From: Brevibacillus choshinensis
GTDB lineage: Bacteria; Bacillota; Bacilli; Brevibacillales; Brevibacillaceae
Length of the DNA stretch: 64,000 nt
Assembly (NCBI RefSeq): GCF_016811915.1
Contig: NZ_CP069127.1
Coordinates: 92,001 to 156,000, forward strand
Reading direction: 5' to 3'
The notes beneath the pieces are model-generated. The model made no database searches, was not told the origin of the DNA, and saw only the letters and a list, made by a program, of their open reading frames with translations. Both the position numbers and the translations under genes were made by a program. Positions 47,006-56,670 of this stretch are shown piece after piece; position 1 is the stretch's first letter, and every line of letters begins with the position of its first letter.

Positions 47006-47073
47006 CGTCTCCGGACCATATCGTACGTCGCGAAACAGGGTGTCATCACGATATCCTCCAATAGATAGCAAAT

Positions 47074-47160
47074 GTCCGAATGTGTCAATGAATTTGTCGG
47101 ACGATTCTGGGAATAATCGCTGGATTTTTGACAAATTTTACAATACCACCTCCGTATAAT
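47074..47160 (+). promoter_or_regulatory. spoIIE promoter with Spo0A boxes
   Basis: TTGACA (47128-47133) and TATAAT (47155-47160) are consensus hexamers separated by 21 bp rather than 17. This is the arrangement known for Spo0A-activated, sigma-A spoIIE and spoIIG promoters. TGTCGGA (47095-47101) is a one-mismatch 0A box 27 bp before the -35. TGTCAAA on the minus strand overlaps the -35 itself. A TGTCCGAA at about 47083 may be another. Confidence 0.85.
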
Positions 47161-47196
47161 TGAGGAACAAAATGAACAAGAACGGGGTGGTGTGAC

Positions 47197-49671
47197 ATGA
47201 TCGCAAACAAAAATGTTTCTAGTACCGGTCAGGTTTGGACACGCCAAGTATCGGAGCATGTGGATACGACGGCGCAGACCTGGGGAGAAAAAATAGCAGA
47301 TGCAGCACATCGATGGAATGTGCTCCCCTTGTTAATGGGCTTCTTGTTGGGGAGGGCACTGATTGTAGAAGAGCTGACTCCCTTTGTGATTCCCTATTTC
47401 ATGGTCATGTTTTACCTCCGACGGGATTGCATCGTGACGACCGGGTTCGCCTTGATCCTGGGAGCGTTTACCCAATCCGTCCCGCTGGGGCTGCAAACGA
47501 TTCTAAGCGTCATACTCGCTTTTGCGGCCTGCAAAATCAGCGATCGATTTCGGCGAAAGGATTTTTCCCGAACGCCCCTGCTGGTCATGGCAACGGTATT
47601 TATTAGTCATCTGTTGTACCATGCGTTGACGAATCAGGTGAATACGTACGAGCTGGTCATGGTAGCCGTGGAATCCGTATTGGGCTTCGTCCTGACCTTG
47701 ATCTTTATACAATCCCTCTCGATCATTCATTTGGCCAAGCCGTATGAGCCCCTGAAAAATGAAGAGATCGTGTCGCTGGTGATCCTGCTCGCCTCGCTGA
47801 TGACGGGAACGGTCGACTGGATGGTGGAAGGCATCTCCATGGAGCATGTGCTCTCTAGGTATTTGCTGCTGTTGTTCGCCTTTGTGGGAGGCGGGACGGT
47901 GGGTGCAGCCGTAGGGGTCGTCACTGGGCTGATCCTCAGCCTTGCCAACGTGAGTGCTTTGCTGCAGATCAATTTGCTCGCTTTCTCCGGTCTGTTGGCC
48001 GGTTTGCTGAAAGAAGGGGGAAAAGTCGGCGTCTCGGCGGGCCTCTTGATCGGTACCGCGATTTTGGCGATTTACGGTGGCGCTGAAGATACCCTTTACT
48101 TGTCACTGGTGGAGACGTCCATCGCGATTGTCTTGTTCATCCTGACTCCTGCTTTGCTTTGGAAAAAGGTAGCGAGATTCATTCCGGGCTCCCCGGAAAA
48201 CATGCAATCTCATCAGGAATACATGCGCCGGGTTCGGGATGTGACGGCCGGCAAGATCCAGCAGTTCTCTGAGCTGTTCACCCAATTGTCCCGCAGCTTT
48301 GCCCAGACGGCAGACTCGGAGGAAATCGAGGAACAGGCAGATGCATTTCTCAGCCGCGTGACGGAATTTACATGCCAGAAGTGCTGGAAAAAAGAGCAGT
48401 GCTGGGAAAAAGATATGCAGTCGACTTACCAAGGGATGCGCTGGCTAGCGGAGAAGGTGCAGGAAAACGGTACGCTTGCAGGTATTACTCCGCCCAAGGA
48501 ATGGGAGCGAAAATGCGTGAAGACGGAAAAGGTGTATACCGTCATGGAGCAGGAATACGATCGTCAACAATCGTTCGACCAGCTAAAAAAGCAGGTAAAG
48601 GAGAGCCGCAAGCTGGTAGCGGATCAGCTGTCCGGTGTCTCGCGAGTCATGAGTGACTTCGCCCGTGAAATTCAGCGGGAAGGGATGGAGCTGAGCTTTC
48701 AGGAAAAGCAAGTATCGCAGGCGTTGGAGGGGCTGGGCCTATCTGTTCGCCGCGTGGAAATACACAGTCTGGAAGAGGGAAGAGTGGATATCGAGATCAG
48801 TCAGCCTACTTGCTATGGACGGGATGAATGCGCCAAAATCGTCGCGCCGATGCTCACTGAAATTTTGGGTGAGAACATTGTCGTCAGAGAAAGGCATTGT
48901 GAGGCGCAAAAGGATGGCTCGTGCACCATGTGCCTCGCTTCCGCCAAGACATTCGAGATCGATATCGGTATAGCGGGTGCAGCCAAGGATGGCAAGCTTT
49001 TGTCAGGCGACAGCTTCCGCACCATGGATCTGGGGAATGGGAAAATGGCTTTGGCGATCAGCGATGGGATGGGGAATGGGGAGCGCGCTTCCCTGGAGAG
49101 CCAGTCTGCGCTGGACATGCTCCAGCAGCTGCTGCGCTCGGGCATGGATGAGAAAATATCGATCAAGACAGTCAATTCCGTTTTGGCGCTGCGCTCGACG
49201 GATGAGATGTTCGCCACGGTGGACTTGGCTTTGATCGATCTGCAGACTGCCCATACCCGTTTTGTGAAAATCGGGTCAACACCCAGCTTTGTCAAACGAA
49301 ATTCCGATGTGATCACGATAACGGCTAACAACCTGCCAGTGGGAATTCTGGATGAAATCGAGGTGGATGTGGTCTCCCGCATGCTCAAGCCGGGTGATCT
49401 CCTGATCATGATGTCAGACGGCATCTACGAGGCTCCGCGTCATATTGAAAACAGGCAGGCGTGGATGAAACGGATCATCAGCGAGCTGGAGACGGATGAT
49501 CCGCAGGAAGTGGCAGATCTGCTGCTGGAAAAGGTAATCCGTCAGCATTCCGGCCAAATCGTCGACGATATGACCGTGCTGGTCGCGCGCATCGACCGGT
49601 TTGTGCCGCAATGGTCAGCCATACAGGTGCACGGCATGCAAAAGCTGGAGCGCCCACGGATTGTCAGCTGA
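47197..49671 (+). CDS. spoIIE: Stage II sporulation protein E phosphatase
   Basis: 824 residues. About 10 transmembrane helices fill residues 45-325. A central regulatory region (about 330-590) contains two cysteine pairs (CQKCWKKEQCW, SCTMC). A C-terminal PP2C phosphatase domain (about 600-810) has AISDGMGNGERAS, MSDGIYE and DDMTVL metal-aspartate motifs. SpoIIE dephosphorylates SpoIIAA to release sigma-F and localises with FtsZ at the polar septum. ATG 47197 follows GGGGTGGTG. It is the sole product of the Spo0A-type promoter upstream. Confidence 0.97.
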   Translation: MIANKNVSSTGQVWTRQVSEHVDTTAQTWGEKIADAAHRWNVLPLLMGFLLGRALIVEELTPFVIPYFMVMFYLRRDCIVTTGFALILGAFTQSVPLGLQTILSVILAFAACKISDRFRRKDFSRTPLLVMATVFISHLLYHALTNQVNTYELVMVAVESVLGFVLTLIFIQSLSIIHLAKPYEPLKNEEIVSLVILLASLMTGTVDWMVEGISMEHVLSRYLLLLFAFVGGGTVGAAVGVVTGLILSLANVSALLQINLLAFSGLLAGLLKEGGKVGVSAGLLIGTAILAIYGGAEDTLYLSLVETSIAIVLFILTPALLWKKVARFIPGSPENMQSHQEYMRRVRDVTAGKIQQFSELFTQLSRSFAQTADSEEIEEQADAFLSRVTEFTCQKCWKKEQCWEKDMQSTYQGMRWLAEKVQENGTLAGITPPKEWERKCVKTEKVYTVMEQEYDRQQSFDQLKKQVKESRKLVADQLSGVSRVMSDFAREIQREGMELSFQEKQVSQALEGLGLSVRRVEIHSLEEGRVDIEISQPTCYGRDECAKIVAPMLTEILGENIVVRERHCEAQKDGSCTMCLASAKTFEIDIGIAGAAKDGKLLSGDSFRTMDLGNGKMALAISDGMGNGERASLESQSALDMLQQLLRSGMDEKISIKTVNSVLALRSTDEMFATVDLALIDLQTAHTRFVKIGSTPSFVKRNSDVITITANNLPVGILDEIEVDVVSRMLKPGDLLIMMSDGIYEAPRHIENRQAWMKRIISELETDDPQEVADLLLEKVIRQHSGQIVDDMTVLVARIDRFVPQWSAIQVHGMQKLERPRIVS

Positions 49672-49734
49672 CAAGTATGTTTTCCAGCCTCCCCGTCGAT
49701 ACTGTTGCTAAAAAGCAGAATGGGGAGATAATTT

Positions 49735-50496
49735 GTGAAAGAAGCGACACTTCGGCAGATTTTGGTAGTGACGGATGGATGCTCGAACACGGGGATGAGC
49801 CCAGTAGCTGCTGCAGCTCTTGCGAGGGAACAAGGCATTACCGTAAATGTCATTGGTGTTATTGAAAAAAGCGACCTGGGTGAAAAGGGGGAGACGGAGA
49901 TCCGTGAGATCGCGGAGGCAGGAGGCGGATTATGCGACATCGTGTACCCGCAGCAATTGGCGCAAACCGTTCAGATGCTTACGCGAAAAGCGATGACGCG
50001 CACGATTCACCAAGTGGTCAATAAAGAATTGAAAGAGATTTTGGGCGATTCCGGAATAGAAGAGCTGGAGCCGCAAAAACGCGTGCAAGTCGCCGGCATG
50101 GTGGACGAGCTGGGTGAAAAAAGCAGCCTGAATGTCGTCATGCTGGTGGATACCTCGGGCAGTATGAAGCCCAAGATGTCGGCCGTGCAGCAGGCGATCC
50201 ACGATTTCAGCATCAGCCTGCATTCCCGCAGTGGGCAGAGCCGGATGGCCGTCTGCTCATTTCCTGGGAAACAAAAGTACTTGGACGTGAGAATTCCTTG
50301 GACCGAAAAAGTGGAGCAAGCTCACCAAATCACCAGCGACCTGGCGATGAGCGGCATTACTCCGACGGGGCCGGCTATAGTAGAAGCGATTGCGTTGTTC
50401 GAGCATGTAAAGCTCCCGCGCTCTCTGTCTGAGCGTTATGCCGAGACGGAATCAGACGACAACGAGGATGGAAGCCTGCGTGACCATGTCTTTTAA
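49735..50496 (+). CDS. yabS: VWA-domain protein YabS
   Basis: 253 residues. The von Willebrand A domain contains the MIDAS motif DTSGSMKP (about residues 139-146). The N-terminal third (LRQILVVTDGCSNTGMSPVA) looks like a second, partial VWA-like fold. The role is unknown; it is a sporulation gene next to spoIIE in B. subtilis. The start is GTG 49735 behind GGGGAGAT. Its end overlaps yabT. Confidence 0.9.
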   Translation: MKEATLRQILVVTDGCSNTGMSPVAAAALAREQGITVNVIGVIEKSDLGEKGETEIREIAEAGGGLCDIVYPQQLAQTVQMLTRKAMTRTIHQVVNKELKEILGDSGIEELEPQKRVQVAGMVDELGEKSSLNVVMLVDTSGSMKPKMSAVQQAIHDFSISLHSRSGQSRMAVCSFPGKQKYLDVRIPWTEKVEQAHQITSDLAMSGITPTGPAIVEAIALFEHVKLPRSLSERYAETESDDNEDGSLRDHVF

Positions 50497-51424
50497 TCAA
50501 ACGACTGCGATCCCAAGCCTACCCCGACAGTTTCAAGGGAAATGGAACAAAAAATCGTATCATGTCCTGAGGGAGCTGGGACGCGGAGCGAATGGTGCGG
50601 TTTACTTGACAACCGAGGGTGGCGTCAAACGGGCAGTCAAGGTCGGGGTAGAGGGCATCGATATTTTAATGGAAGTAAATGTGTTGAAAAGCGTACAGCA
50701 GGGGCGGGATTCCCGAGTGGGACCGCTCCTGTCTGATGTCGACGATCTGATCGTTGACGGAAAAGCGTGTACGTTTTATGCCATGGAGTATCTGGAGGGT
50801 GATCAACTTGATCGCTATATCCGGCAATACGGACAGGAATGGGTCGGAGTGATGATGGTCCAGCTGCTGGCTCGCCTCGATGTGCTGCACAAGCATGGCT
50901 GGGTTTTCGGGGACCTAAAGCCGGAGAATATCATGGTGACGCAGTCGGACAGGCAGGTGCGCCTCATCGATTTTGGCGGCGTGACCAAGCTGGGCAATGC
51001 CGTTCGCCAGTTTACCGAGGAATACGATCGGGCGTACTGGCATGCAGGGGATCGTAAGGCCGAAATCAGCTATGACCTCTTCTCCGTGGCCGTCATGATG
51101 GTGCGTCTGTCTGTCGACCGTGAAGTCTGGAAAAGCAGTCAGGGAGAGACGCGTCACACGGTATTGCTCTGTGATATAATACGAAAAAGTGACGGCCTGT
51201 ACCCCTACCGAGTGCCGCTCCTGAAGGCTTTTCACGGGAAATACGCATCGGCAGGGGAAATGAGAGCAGAAATGCTGCCAATTCTTCGAGAACTCACGGT
51301 TGCCGCCCCGCAAAAGCAAGCTCAAAAGCGGGCATCCGGGGCAGGGGGAATGGGGATTAGCGGCTTGTTTGTCGCATCTTTGTTACTTTTGGCTGGCACA
51401 CTTTATTACGCATGGTTCATGTAA
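50486..51424 (+). CDS. yabT: Serine/threonine protein kinase YabT
   Basis: 312 residues. ELGRGANGAVYL is the glycine loop. The catalytic segment is GDLKPEN in place of HRDLKPEN, and LIDFGG replaces DFG. A C-terminal transmembrane helix (about 290-312) anchors it. B. subtilis YabT is a DNA-activated kinase of the sporulating cell that phosphorylates RecA and other targets. Start alternatives are ATG 50468 and ATG 50486, neither with a strong site. I use 50486, which overlaps yabS by 11 bp. Confidence 0.88.
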   Translation: MSFNQTTAIPSLPRQFQGKWNKKSYHVLRELGRGANGAVYLTTEGGVKRAVKVGVEGIDILMEVNVLKSVQQGRDSRVGPLLSDVDDLIVDGKACTFYAMEYLEGDQLDRYIRQYGQEWVGVMMVQLLARLDVLHKHGWVFGDLKPENIMVTQSDRQVRLIDFGGVTKLGNAVRQFTEEYDRAYWHAGDRKAEISYDLFSVAVMMVRLSVDREVWKSSQGETRHTVLLCDIIRKSDGLYPYRVPLLKAFHGKYASAGEMRAEMLPILRELTVAAPQKQAQKRASGAGGMGISGLFVASLLLLAGTLYYAWFM

Positions 51425-51442
51425 AGAAGGATGTGACGGTTC

Positions 51443-52192
51443 GTGTCCTCGGATCTGGTGATGGATACATGCCTGCTCGCAGGCTCGATTATTTTAAAAA
51501 ACGGGGGCGAAACCTACCGGACTGAAGAGACGATGGCCCGCATTGCCCAGGCGGCAGGAATGGACGATGTGAACAGTTCAGCCACGCCTACCAGCATCAT
51601 TCTCTCGTTTCGATGCAAGGGCTTCGATCATACCCGGATGGTTCGGACTCCCACGCGGACGACCAATCTCAACAAAATCACATTGGTGAATGACGTGTCC
51701 AGGCGATTTGTCGGGGGCGGCATTACTTTGGAGCAGGCTTATTTGACTCTGTGCGAAATCGATCAAAAGAAACCGCTTTACCCAAAGTGGATGCAGCATT
51801 TGGCGGCCGCTACTGCCAGCGGCTCTTTTGCCATGCTCGCGGGAGGAACCTGGCTCGATCTTCTGCCGTCTGCGATGGCAGGCCTGATCGTCAACCTCAG
51901 CATTGAATATTTGGAACAGTTCGTCCGAATGAAATTTTTCACCGAGTTTTCAGCCGCTTTGCTGGGCGGGTTGTTTGCCCTGCTAGTCGTGACGATTTTT
52001 CCTGAGCTGCACATTAGCATCATCATTATTGGTGCCATGCTTCCCATGTTTCCGGGGATCGCGATCACCAACTCGCTCCGCGATCTTTTGGCTGGCGATT
52101 TGGTCGCAGGTGTCTCACGCGGCGTGGAAGCAATGCTGACGGCTGTGTCCGTGGCAGTGGCTACTGCAATTATTCTCTCCTTCATGAGGTGA
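51443..52192 (+). CDS. ThrE-type threonine/serine exporter, N-terminal half
   Basis: 249 residues of the DUF1212/ThrE_1 family. A cytosolic N-terminal domain (about 1-110, ILKNGGETYRTEETMARIA) is followed by five hydrophobic segments. It pairs with the small downstream ThrE_2 protein; in Corynebacterium the two are fused in the exporter ThrE. The start is GTG 51443. It lies between yabT and tilS, where B. subtilis has no such pair. Confidence 0.87.
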   Translation: MSSDLVMDTCLLAGSIILKNGGETYRTEETMARIAQAAGMDDVNSSATPTSIILSFRCKGFDHTRMVRTPTRTTNLNKITLVNDVSRRFVGGGITLEQAYLTLCEIDQKKPLYPKWMQHLAAATASGSFAMLAGGTWLDLLPSAMAGLIVNLSIEYLEQFVRMKFFTEFSAALLGGLFALLVVTIFPELHISIIIIGAMLPMFPGIAITNSLRDLLAGDLVAGVSRGVEAMLTAVSVAVATAIILSFMR

Positions 52193-52196
52193 TCTA

Positions 52197-52640
52197 ATGT
52201 TGTTAGGCTTGGCGCTCAGCTTCATGTCGTCCATGGCATGGTGCGTGCTTTTCAATGTCCCGGTCCGCACGATCCTAGCAGGCGGAATCGCAGGGATGGT
52301 CGGTTACATTGTCTACTCCCTGCTGCCGCTCTTGAACGCGGAAGTCCTTTTATCTACTTTTGTATCCGCCGCCATAGTGTCTTTGCTCAGTCAGTTCATG
52401 TCGATCTATTTGCGAGTTCCGTCTACCAACTTCAGCGTCGCCGGCATCATTCCGCTGGTGCCAGGGTCTCTCGCGTACAAATCGATGCTTGCCTTTGTAA
52501 ACAACGATTATGTAGAAGGCATCACGCTGGCTACGAAAACGATGATGGTAGCGGGAGCGATTGCTTCCGGACTTATCTTCGGTATCTCCGTGGTCACGAT
52601 CGTGAAAGGAGCCCGTTATGCTGGCAAGCGTGCACAATGA
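52197..52640 (+). CDS. ThrE-type exporter, C-terminal half
   Basis: 147 residues with four to five transmembrane segments and the ThrE_2 (DUF3815) signature FSVAGIIPLVPGSLAYKSM. It starts at ATG 52197, 4 bp after the partner gene, with AGGTGAT. Its last 23 bp overlap tilS, which implies coupled translation. Confidence 0.87.
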   Translation: MLLGLALSFMSSMAWCVLFNVPVRTILAGGIAGMVGYIVYSLLPLLNAEVLLSTFVSAAIVSLLSQFMSIYLRVPSTNFSVAGIIPLVPGSLAYKSMLAFVNNDYVEGITLATKTMMVAGAIASGLIFGISVVTIVKGARYAGKRAQ

Positions 52641-54042
52641 GATCGTGCGAGAGGGTCTTTTGCTGTCCGGAGAAACCGTTGTGGTGGGTGTATCCGGGGG
52701 GAATGATTCCACTGCTCTCTTGCATATCTTGGTGGCTCTCAATGAAAACTATCACTACGGGTGGAAGCTCCATGCCGTCCATCTGAACCACTGCTTCCGG
52801 GGGGATGAGTCGCGCCAGGATGCTTTGTACGCCCAGCAGCTCTGCGAACGGCTCGGGGTCGCCTTTCATCTATTCGAGTTCGATGTGCCCGCTTATATGG
52901 AACAAACGGGCATGGGCGGACAGGAGGCCAGCCGCGTAATCCGTTACGGATACTATGAGCAGGTAGCCAAAGAGCAGGGTGCTACCAAGCTGGCACTGGC
53001 TCATCATGCGGACGATCAAGTGGAGACCATTCTGTTTCGATTTGTTCGGGGCGCGAGAATGAACGGTCTTTCCGGGATGCCGAAGCGTCGTTGGCTGGGT
53101 GAGGGAACCATTGAGCTGGTGCGCCCTCTGCTGCACAGGACGCGGGAGGAGCTGGAAGGATACTGTCTGGAGAACGGGCTTACACCGAGGGAAGACAGCA
53201 GCAACAGGTCTCGCAAATACAAGCGGAATCTGCTGAGGCTCGATGTCATGCCGCTTTTGGAACAGGTCAACGATCGATACCGCGAACATATCCTGGAAGC
53301 AGCAGAGTCGATACGGCTAGATCATCTACTTTTGGAGAGGCTGGCAGAAGAGCACTTGCGGGAGGTACTGATCACCAAAAAACAGGACGAGATCGTGATT
53401 GATAACGACAAGTTTCAAAAGTGTGACGTTGCTTTACAAAGGAGAATGATTACTCTAATATTAGGTTATGTCTCCAAACAAACTGAGTGGTCTTCTCAGC
53501 ATGTTGAGGCTGTTTTGCACTTGTCAGGTGGTAGCCGTCCTTCGGCAGAGCTGCATTTGCCTGGGCAGTTGGTCGTAAGCCGGGTGTACGGGCGAATTCA
53601 TTTTTGTCCAAAAGGACGAGAAGAACGCATACATATGTATTGTTATGAGCTTTCGGTTCCGGGATCGACCTGGATTGACGAGAGCAAGGTTTGGGTACAT
53701 ACGAGTTATCTGGAACGTCCTATGGATTGGGAGCGACTTATGGAGAACGAAGCTGTGTTTGATGCAGAACGTTTGCCAGGGCCGCTGTTTTTGCGCAATC
53801 GAAAGCATGGGGACCGTCTCGCAGTTTTTGGCTCAGGGGAAAAGAAGCTGAAGGATGTATTGATCGATGCGAAAGTTCCACGAGCATGGCGAGATCGCCT
53901 TCCGCTCTTGATGGCGGGAGAAGAAGTGATTCTGGTGCCGGGTGTGCGCCGATCCGCCGTTGCGCCTGTAAGTGAGCAAACCAGGCGTTTCCTACACGTG
54001 CGGGTAGAGTTTGGAGAAGATTGGCGGGAGGTTTTTTCATGA
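52618..54042 (+). CDS. tilS: tRNA(Ile)-lysidine synthetase
   Basis: 474 residues. The PP-loop motif SGGNDS (residues 26-31) is the ATP-binding SGGx[13 protein letters not shown] and [15 protein letters not shown] complete the N-terminal catalytic domain. TilS substrate-recognition and C-terminal domains follow ([26 protein letters not shown] region near 405-425). It converts C34 of tRNA-Ile2 to lysidine for AUA decoding and is essential. ATG 52618 has AAAGGAG. It is followed by hpt with a 4-bp overlap. Confidence 0.95.
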   Translation: MLASVHNEIVREGLLLSGETVVVGVSGGNDSTALLHILVALNENYHYGWKLHAVHLNHCFRGDESRQDALYAQQLCERLGVAFHLFEFDVPAYMEQTGMGGQEASRVIRYGYYEQVAKEQGATKLALAHHADDQVETILFRFVRGARMNGLSGMPKRRWLGEGTIELVRPLLHRTREELEGYCLENGLTPREDSSNRSRKYKRNLLRLDVMPLLEQVNDRYREHILEAAESIRLDHLLLERLAEEHLREVLITKKQDEIVIDNDKFQKCDVALQRRMITLILGYVSKQTEWSSQHVEAVLHLSGGSRPSAELHLPGQLVVSRVYGRIHFCPKGREERIHMYCYELSVPGSTWIDESKVWVHTSYLERPMDWERLMENEAVFDAERLPGPLFLRNRKHGDRLAVFGSGEKKLKDVLIDAKVPRAWRDRLPLLMAGEEVILVPGVRRSAVAPVSEQTRRFLHVRVEFGEDWREVFS

Positions 54043-54578
54043 ATCAAGACATCGAGAAGATTTTGCTATCAGAGGAAAAGATTGCGGGTAAGATACAAGA
54101 GCTGGGCAAGATCCTTGCTGATGAGTACCGGGATAAAAACCCATTGGTGATCTGCGTGCTGAAAGGCGCTGTGGTATTCATGGCAGACCTGATCCGCCAC
54201 ATGGATATCCCGTGCGAAATGGATTTCATGGCTGTTTCCAGCTACGGCAGCGGCACAGAATCCTCCGGCATGGTAAAGATCTTGAAGGATCTCGATACAT
54301 CCGTACAAAATCGTCACGTGCTGGTAGTCGAGGATATCATGGACAGCGGACTGACACTCAGTCGTTTGGTTGAGCTTTTGCGCCATCGAGAGGCAGCTTC
54401 CGTCAAAGTGGTTACACTCCTGAACAAACCGGAGCGTCGCAAGGTGGACATCTCGCCGGACTACAGCGGCTTTGATATTCCGGACGAATTCGTAGTAGGA
54501 TTTGGATTGGATTATGCCGAGCAATACCGTAATCTTCCTTACATTGGGGTATTGAAGCCTGAGGTTTACACAAAGTAG
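54039..54578 (+). CDS. hpt: Hypoxanthine-guanine phosphoribosyltransferase
   Basis: 179 residues. The type I PRTase PRPP loop is [30 protein letters not shown] supplies the PPi loop and [20 protein letters not shown] the purine-binding end. It salvages hypoxanthine and guanine. In B. subtilis Hpt also forms an active complex with TilS as a transcription factor for ftsH. ATG 54039 follows GGGAGG and overlaps the tilS stop as ATGA. Confidence 0.97.
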   Translation: MNQDIEKILLSEEKIAGKIQELGKILADEYRDKNPLVICVLKGAVVFMADLIRHMDIPCEMDFMAVSSYGSGTESSGMVKILKDLDTSVQNRHVLVVEDIMDSGLTLSRLVELLRHREAASVKVVTLLNKPERRKVDISPDYSGFDIPDEFVVGFGLDYAEQYRNLPYIGVLKPEVYTK

Positions 54579-54583
54579 GTTTG

Positions 54584-54613
54584 TTGTGGAGACCCTGCTT
54601 AATATGATAAAAT
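54584..54613 (+). promoter_or_regulatory. Candidate ftsH promoter
   Basis: TTGTGG (54584-54589), 18 bp, TAAAAT (54608-54613), located about 35 bp before ftsH. Modest match. Confidence 0.4.
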
Positions 54614-54647
54614 GTGTAAAGTGTCTGTTCGTGAGAGGAGGTAAGGA

Positions 54648-56570
54648 ATGAATCGCTTTTTTCGTAATACCGGGTTCTACCTACTGATTTTTCTTGTCAC
54701 GGTCGGGATCGTGAATTTCATCCTCTCCGGTACTGATAAGGTTGGGAAACTTACATATCAGGATTTCCGGGTACAGTTGCAAGCCGATAACATCACGGAG
54801 ATGGCTATTCGCCCTGAGAATGGTACATACCGAGTCGATGGTACATTGGCAAAAGCAATTCCGGGACAGGAAAGCAACAAATTCTTCACCAACGTTCCAC
54901 TGTACGATTCCAACATTATCTCTTTGGTAGAGCAGAAGATTGATGAGCAAAAAGTGAAAAAGGTAGAGGTACATCCGGCGGAGGGCAACAGTATTTGGCT
55001 CACCTTCCTGACCTCGATCATTCCATTTGTGATCATCTTCATCTTGTTTTTCTTCCTTCTGAACAACGCGCAAGGTGGCGGCAGCCGAGTCATGAACTTC
55101 GGGAAAAGCCGTGCCAAGCTGTACAACGAAGAGAAGAAGCGCGTTACGTTTGACGACGTAGCAGGCGCAGACGAAGAGAAAGCGGAGCTGGAGGAAGTCG
55201 TAGAATTCCTGAAAGACCCGCGTAAGTTCAATGCTGTTGGTGCCCGCATTCCGAAAGGTGTTCTGCTCGTAGGTCCTCCGGGTACTGGTAAAACCTTGCT
55301 TGCTCGTGCTGTTGCAGGTGAGGCAGGCGTTCCTTTCTTCAGCATCTCTGGTTCTGACTTTGTAGAGATGTTCGTCGGGGTCGGTGCATCCCGCGTGCGT
55401 GACCTGTTTGAAAATGCTAAGAAAAATGCACCATGCATTATCTTTATCGATGAAATTGACGCAGTGGGTCGTCAGCGCGGAGCAGGTCTGGGCGGCGGCC
55501 ACGATGAGCGCGAGCAGACCCTCAACCAGTTGCTCGTAGAAATGGACGGTTTCGGTGGAAACGAAGGCATCATCATGGTGGCTGCGACCAACCGCCCGGA
55601 CATTCTCGACCCGGCACTCCTTCGTCCGGGACGCTTTGACCGTCAAATTACAGTAGATCGCCCTGACATCAAAGGCCGCGAAGCCGTACTCAAAGTACAT
55701 GCCCGCAACAAGCCGTTGGGTGAGGACGTGAAGCTGGATGTGATCGCCCGCGGTACATCGGGCTTCACTGGTGCAGATCTGGAGAACCTGCTGAACGAAG
55801 CAGCCCTTCTCACTGCCCGCAAAAACAAAAAGCAAATCAACATGGTGGAAGTGGATGAAGCGATCGACCGCGTCATTGCCGGTCCGGCGAAAAAGTCCCG
55901 CGTAGTCAGCGAAGACGAAAGACGCCTTGTTGCTTTCCACGAAGCTGGTCATACGATCATCGGCTATCATTTGAGAAATGCAGAAATGGTACATAAGGTA
56001 ACGATCATCCCACGCGGTCAAGCTGGCGGATATACGGTCATGTTGCCAAAAGAAGATCGTTTCTTTGCCACCAAGACAGATCTGCTCGACAAGATTGTTG
56101 GGTTGTTGGGTGGACGCGTCGCAGAAGAATTGGTGCTGGGAGATATCAGTACCGGTGCTCACAATGACTTCCAACGTGCGACAGCGATTGCTCGCAGCAT
56201 GATTACCGAATACGGGATGAGCAAACTGGGTCCTATGCAGTTCGGTAAGAGCCAAGGCCAAGTATTCCTGGGTCGCGATTACGGCAACGAGCGCAACTAC
56301 TCTGATCAGATTGCTTACGAGATCGATCAGGAGATGCAAAACATCATTAACGAATGCTACGCACGATGCACGGAGCTGTTGACCAAGCACCGTGACCAGC
56401 TCGATCTGATTGCAAACACCTTGCTTCGTGTCGAGACTCTCGATGCGGATCAAATCAAGCAATTGATCGAAACAGGCAAAATGGACAACGATCCGAGCGA
56501 AAGCAATGACGTGGTCGTGAACATTCAGCCGAAAAAAGAAGAAGAAGCAAACGATGAACCGACACAATAA
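54648..56570 (+). CDS. ftsH: ATP-dependent zinc metalloprotease FtsH
   Basis: 640 residues. Two N-terminal transmembrane helices (about 7-25 and 120-140) flank an extracytoplasmic domain. The AAA+ module follows: GPPGTGKT at about 209, [11 protein letters not shown], and the second region of homology [18 protein letters not shown]. The zinc protease site HEAGH is at 431-435. It degrades membrane and regulatory proteins and is needed for sporulation. ATG 54648 follows AGAGGAGG. In Bacillus coaX follows; here an HAD hydrolase does. Confidence 0.98.
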   Translation: MNRFFRNTGFYLLIFLVTVGIVNFILSGTDKVGKLTYQDFRVQLQADNITEMAIRPENGTYRVDGTLAKAIPGQESNKFFTNVPLYDSNIISLVEQKIDEQKVKKVEVHPAEGNSIWLTFLTSIIPFVIIFILFFFLLNNAQGGGSRVMNFGKSRAKLYNEEKKRVTFDDVAGADEEKAELEEVVEFLKDPRKFNAVGARIPKGVLLVGPPGTGKTLLARAVAGEAGVPFFSISGSDFVEMFVGVGASRVRDLFENAKKNAPCIIFIDEIDAVGRQRGAGLGGGHDEREQTLNQLLVEMDGFGGNEGIIMVAATNRPDILDPALLRPGRFDRQITVDRPDIKGREAVLKVHARNKPLGEDVKLDVIARGTSGFTGADLENLLNEAALLTARKNKKQINMVEVDEAIDRVIAGPAKKSRVVSEDERRLVAFHEAGHTIIGYHLRNAEMVHKVTIIPRGQAGGYTVMLPKEDRFFATKTDLLDKIVGLLGGRVAEELVLGDISTGAHNDFQRATAIARSMITEYGMSKLGPMQFGKSQGQVFLGRDYGNERNYSDQIAYEIDQEMQNIINECYARCTELLTKHRDQLDLIANTLLRVETLDADQIKQLIETGKMDNDPSESNDVVVNIQPKKEEEANDEPTQ

Positions 56571-56593
56571 GGAGCGCCTCAGGTGCTCCTTTT
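56571..56593 (+). terminator. ftsH terminator
   Basis: GGAGCGC pairs with GTGCTCC (one G-U) around CTCAG, followed by TTTTG. Confidence 0.72.
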
Positions 56594-56670
56594 GTTCTAC
56601 AATGAAAAAGTAGTCGTATTGCTTTTGTTGGAAAGCCGTTTTGTCTCATATCCGCTGAAGGAGGAATACG

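Noticed and set aside
50920..50980. YabT kinase lacks HRD and has DFGG
   Set aside because: The catalytic Asp, Lys and Asn of DLKPEN and the Asp of DFG are present, so I see no sign of inactivation.
52693..52710. Unusual SGGNDS PP-loop in TilS
   Set aside because: The fourth residue of SGGxDS is naturally variable, so this is within family limits.
54681..56567. A 628-residue open frame antisense to ftsH
   Set aside because: It mirrors the codon structure of ftsH exactly, has no ribosome site or recognisable domain, and is a shadow of the real gene.
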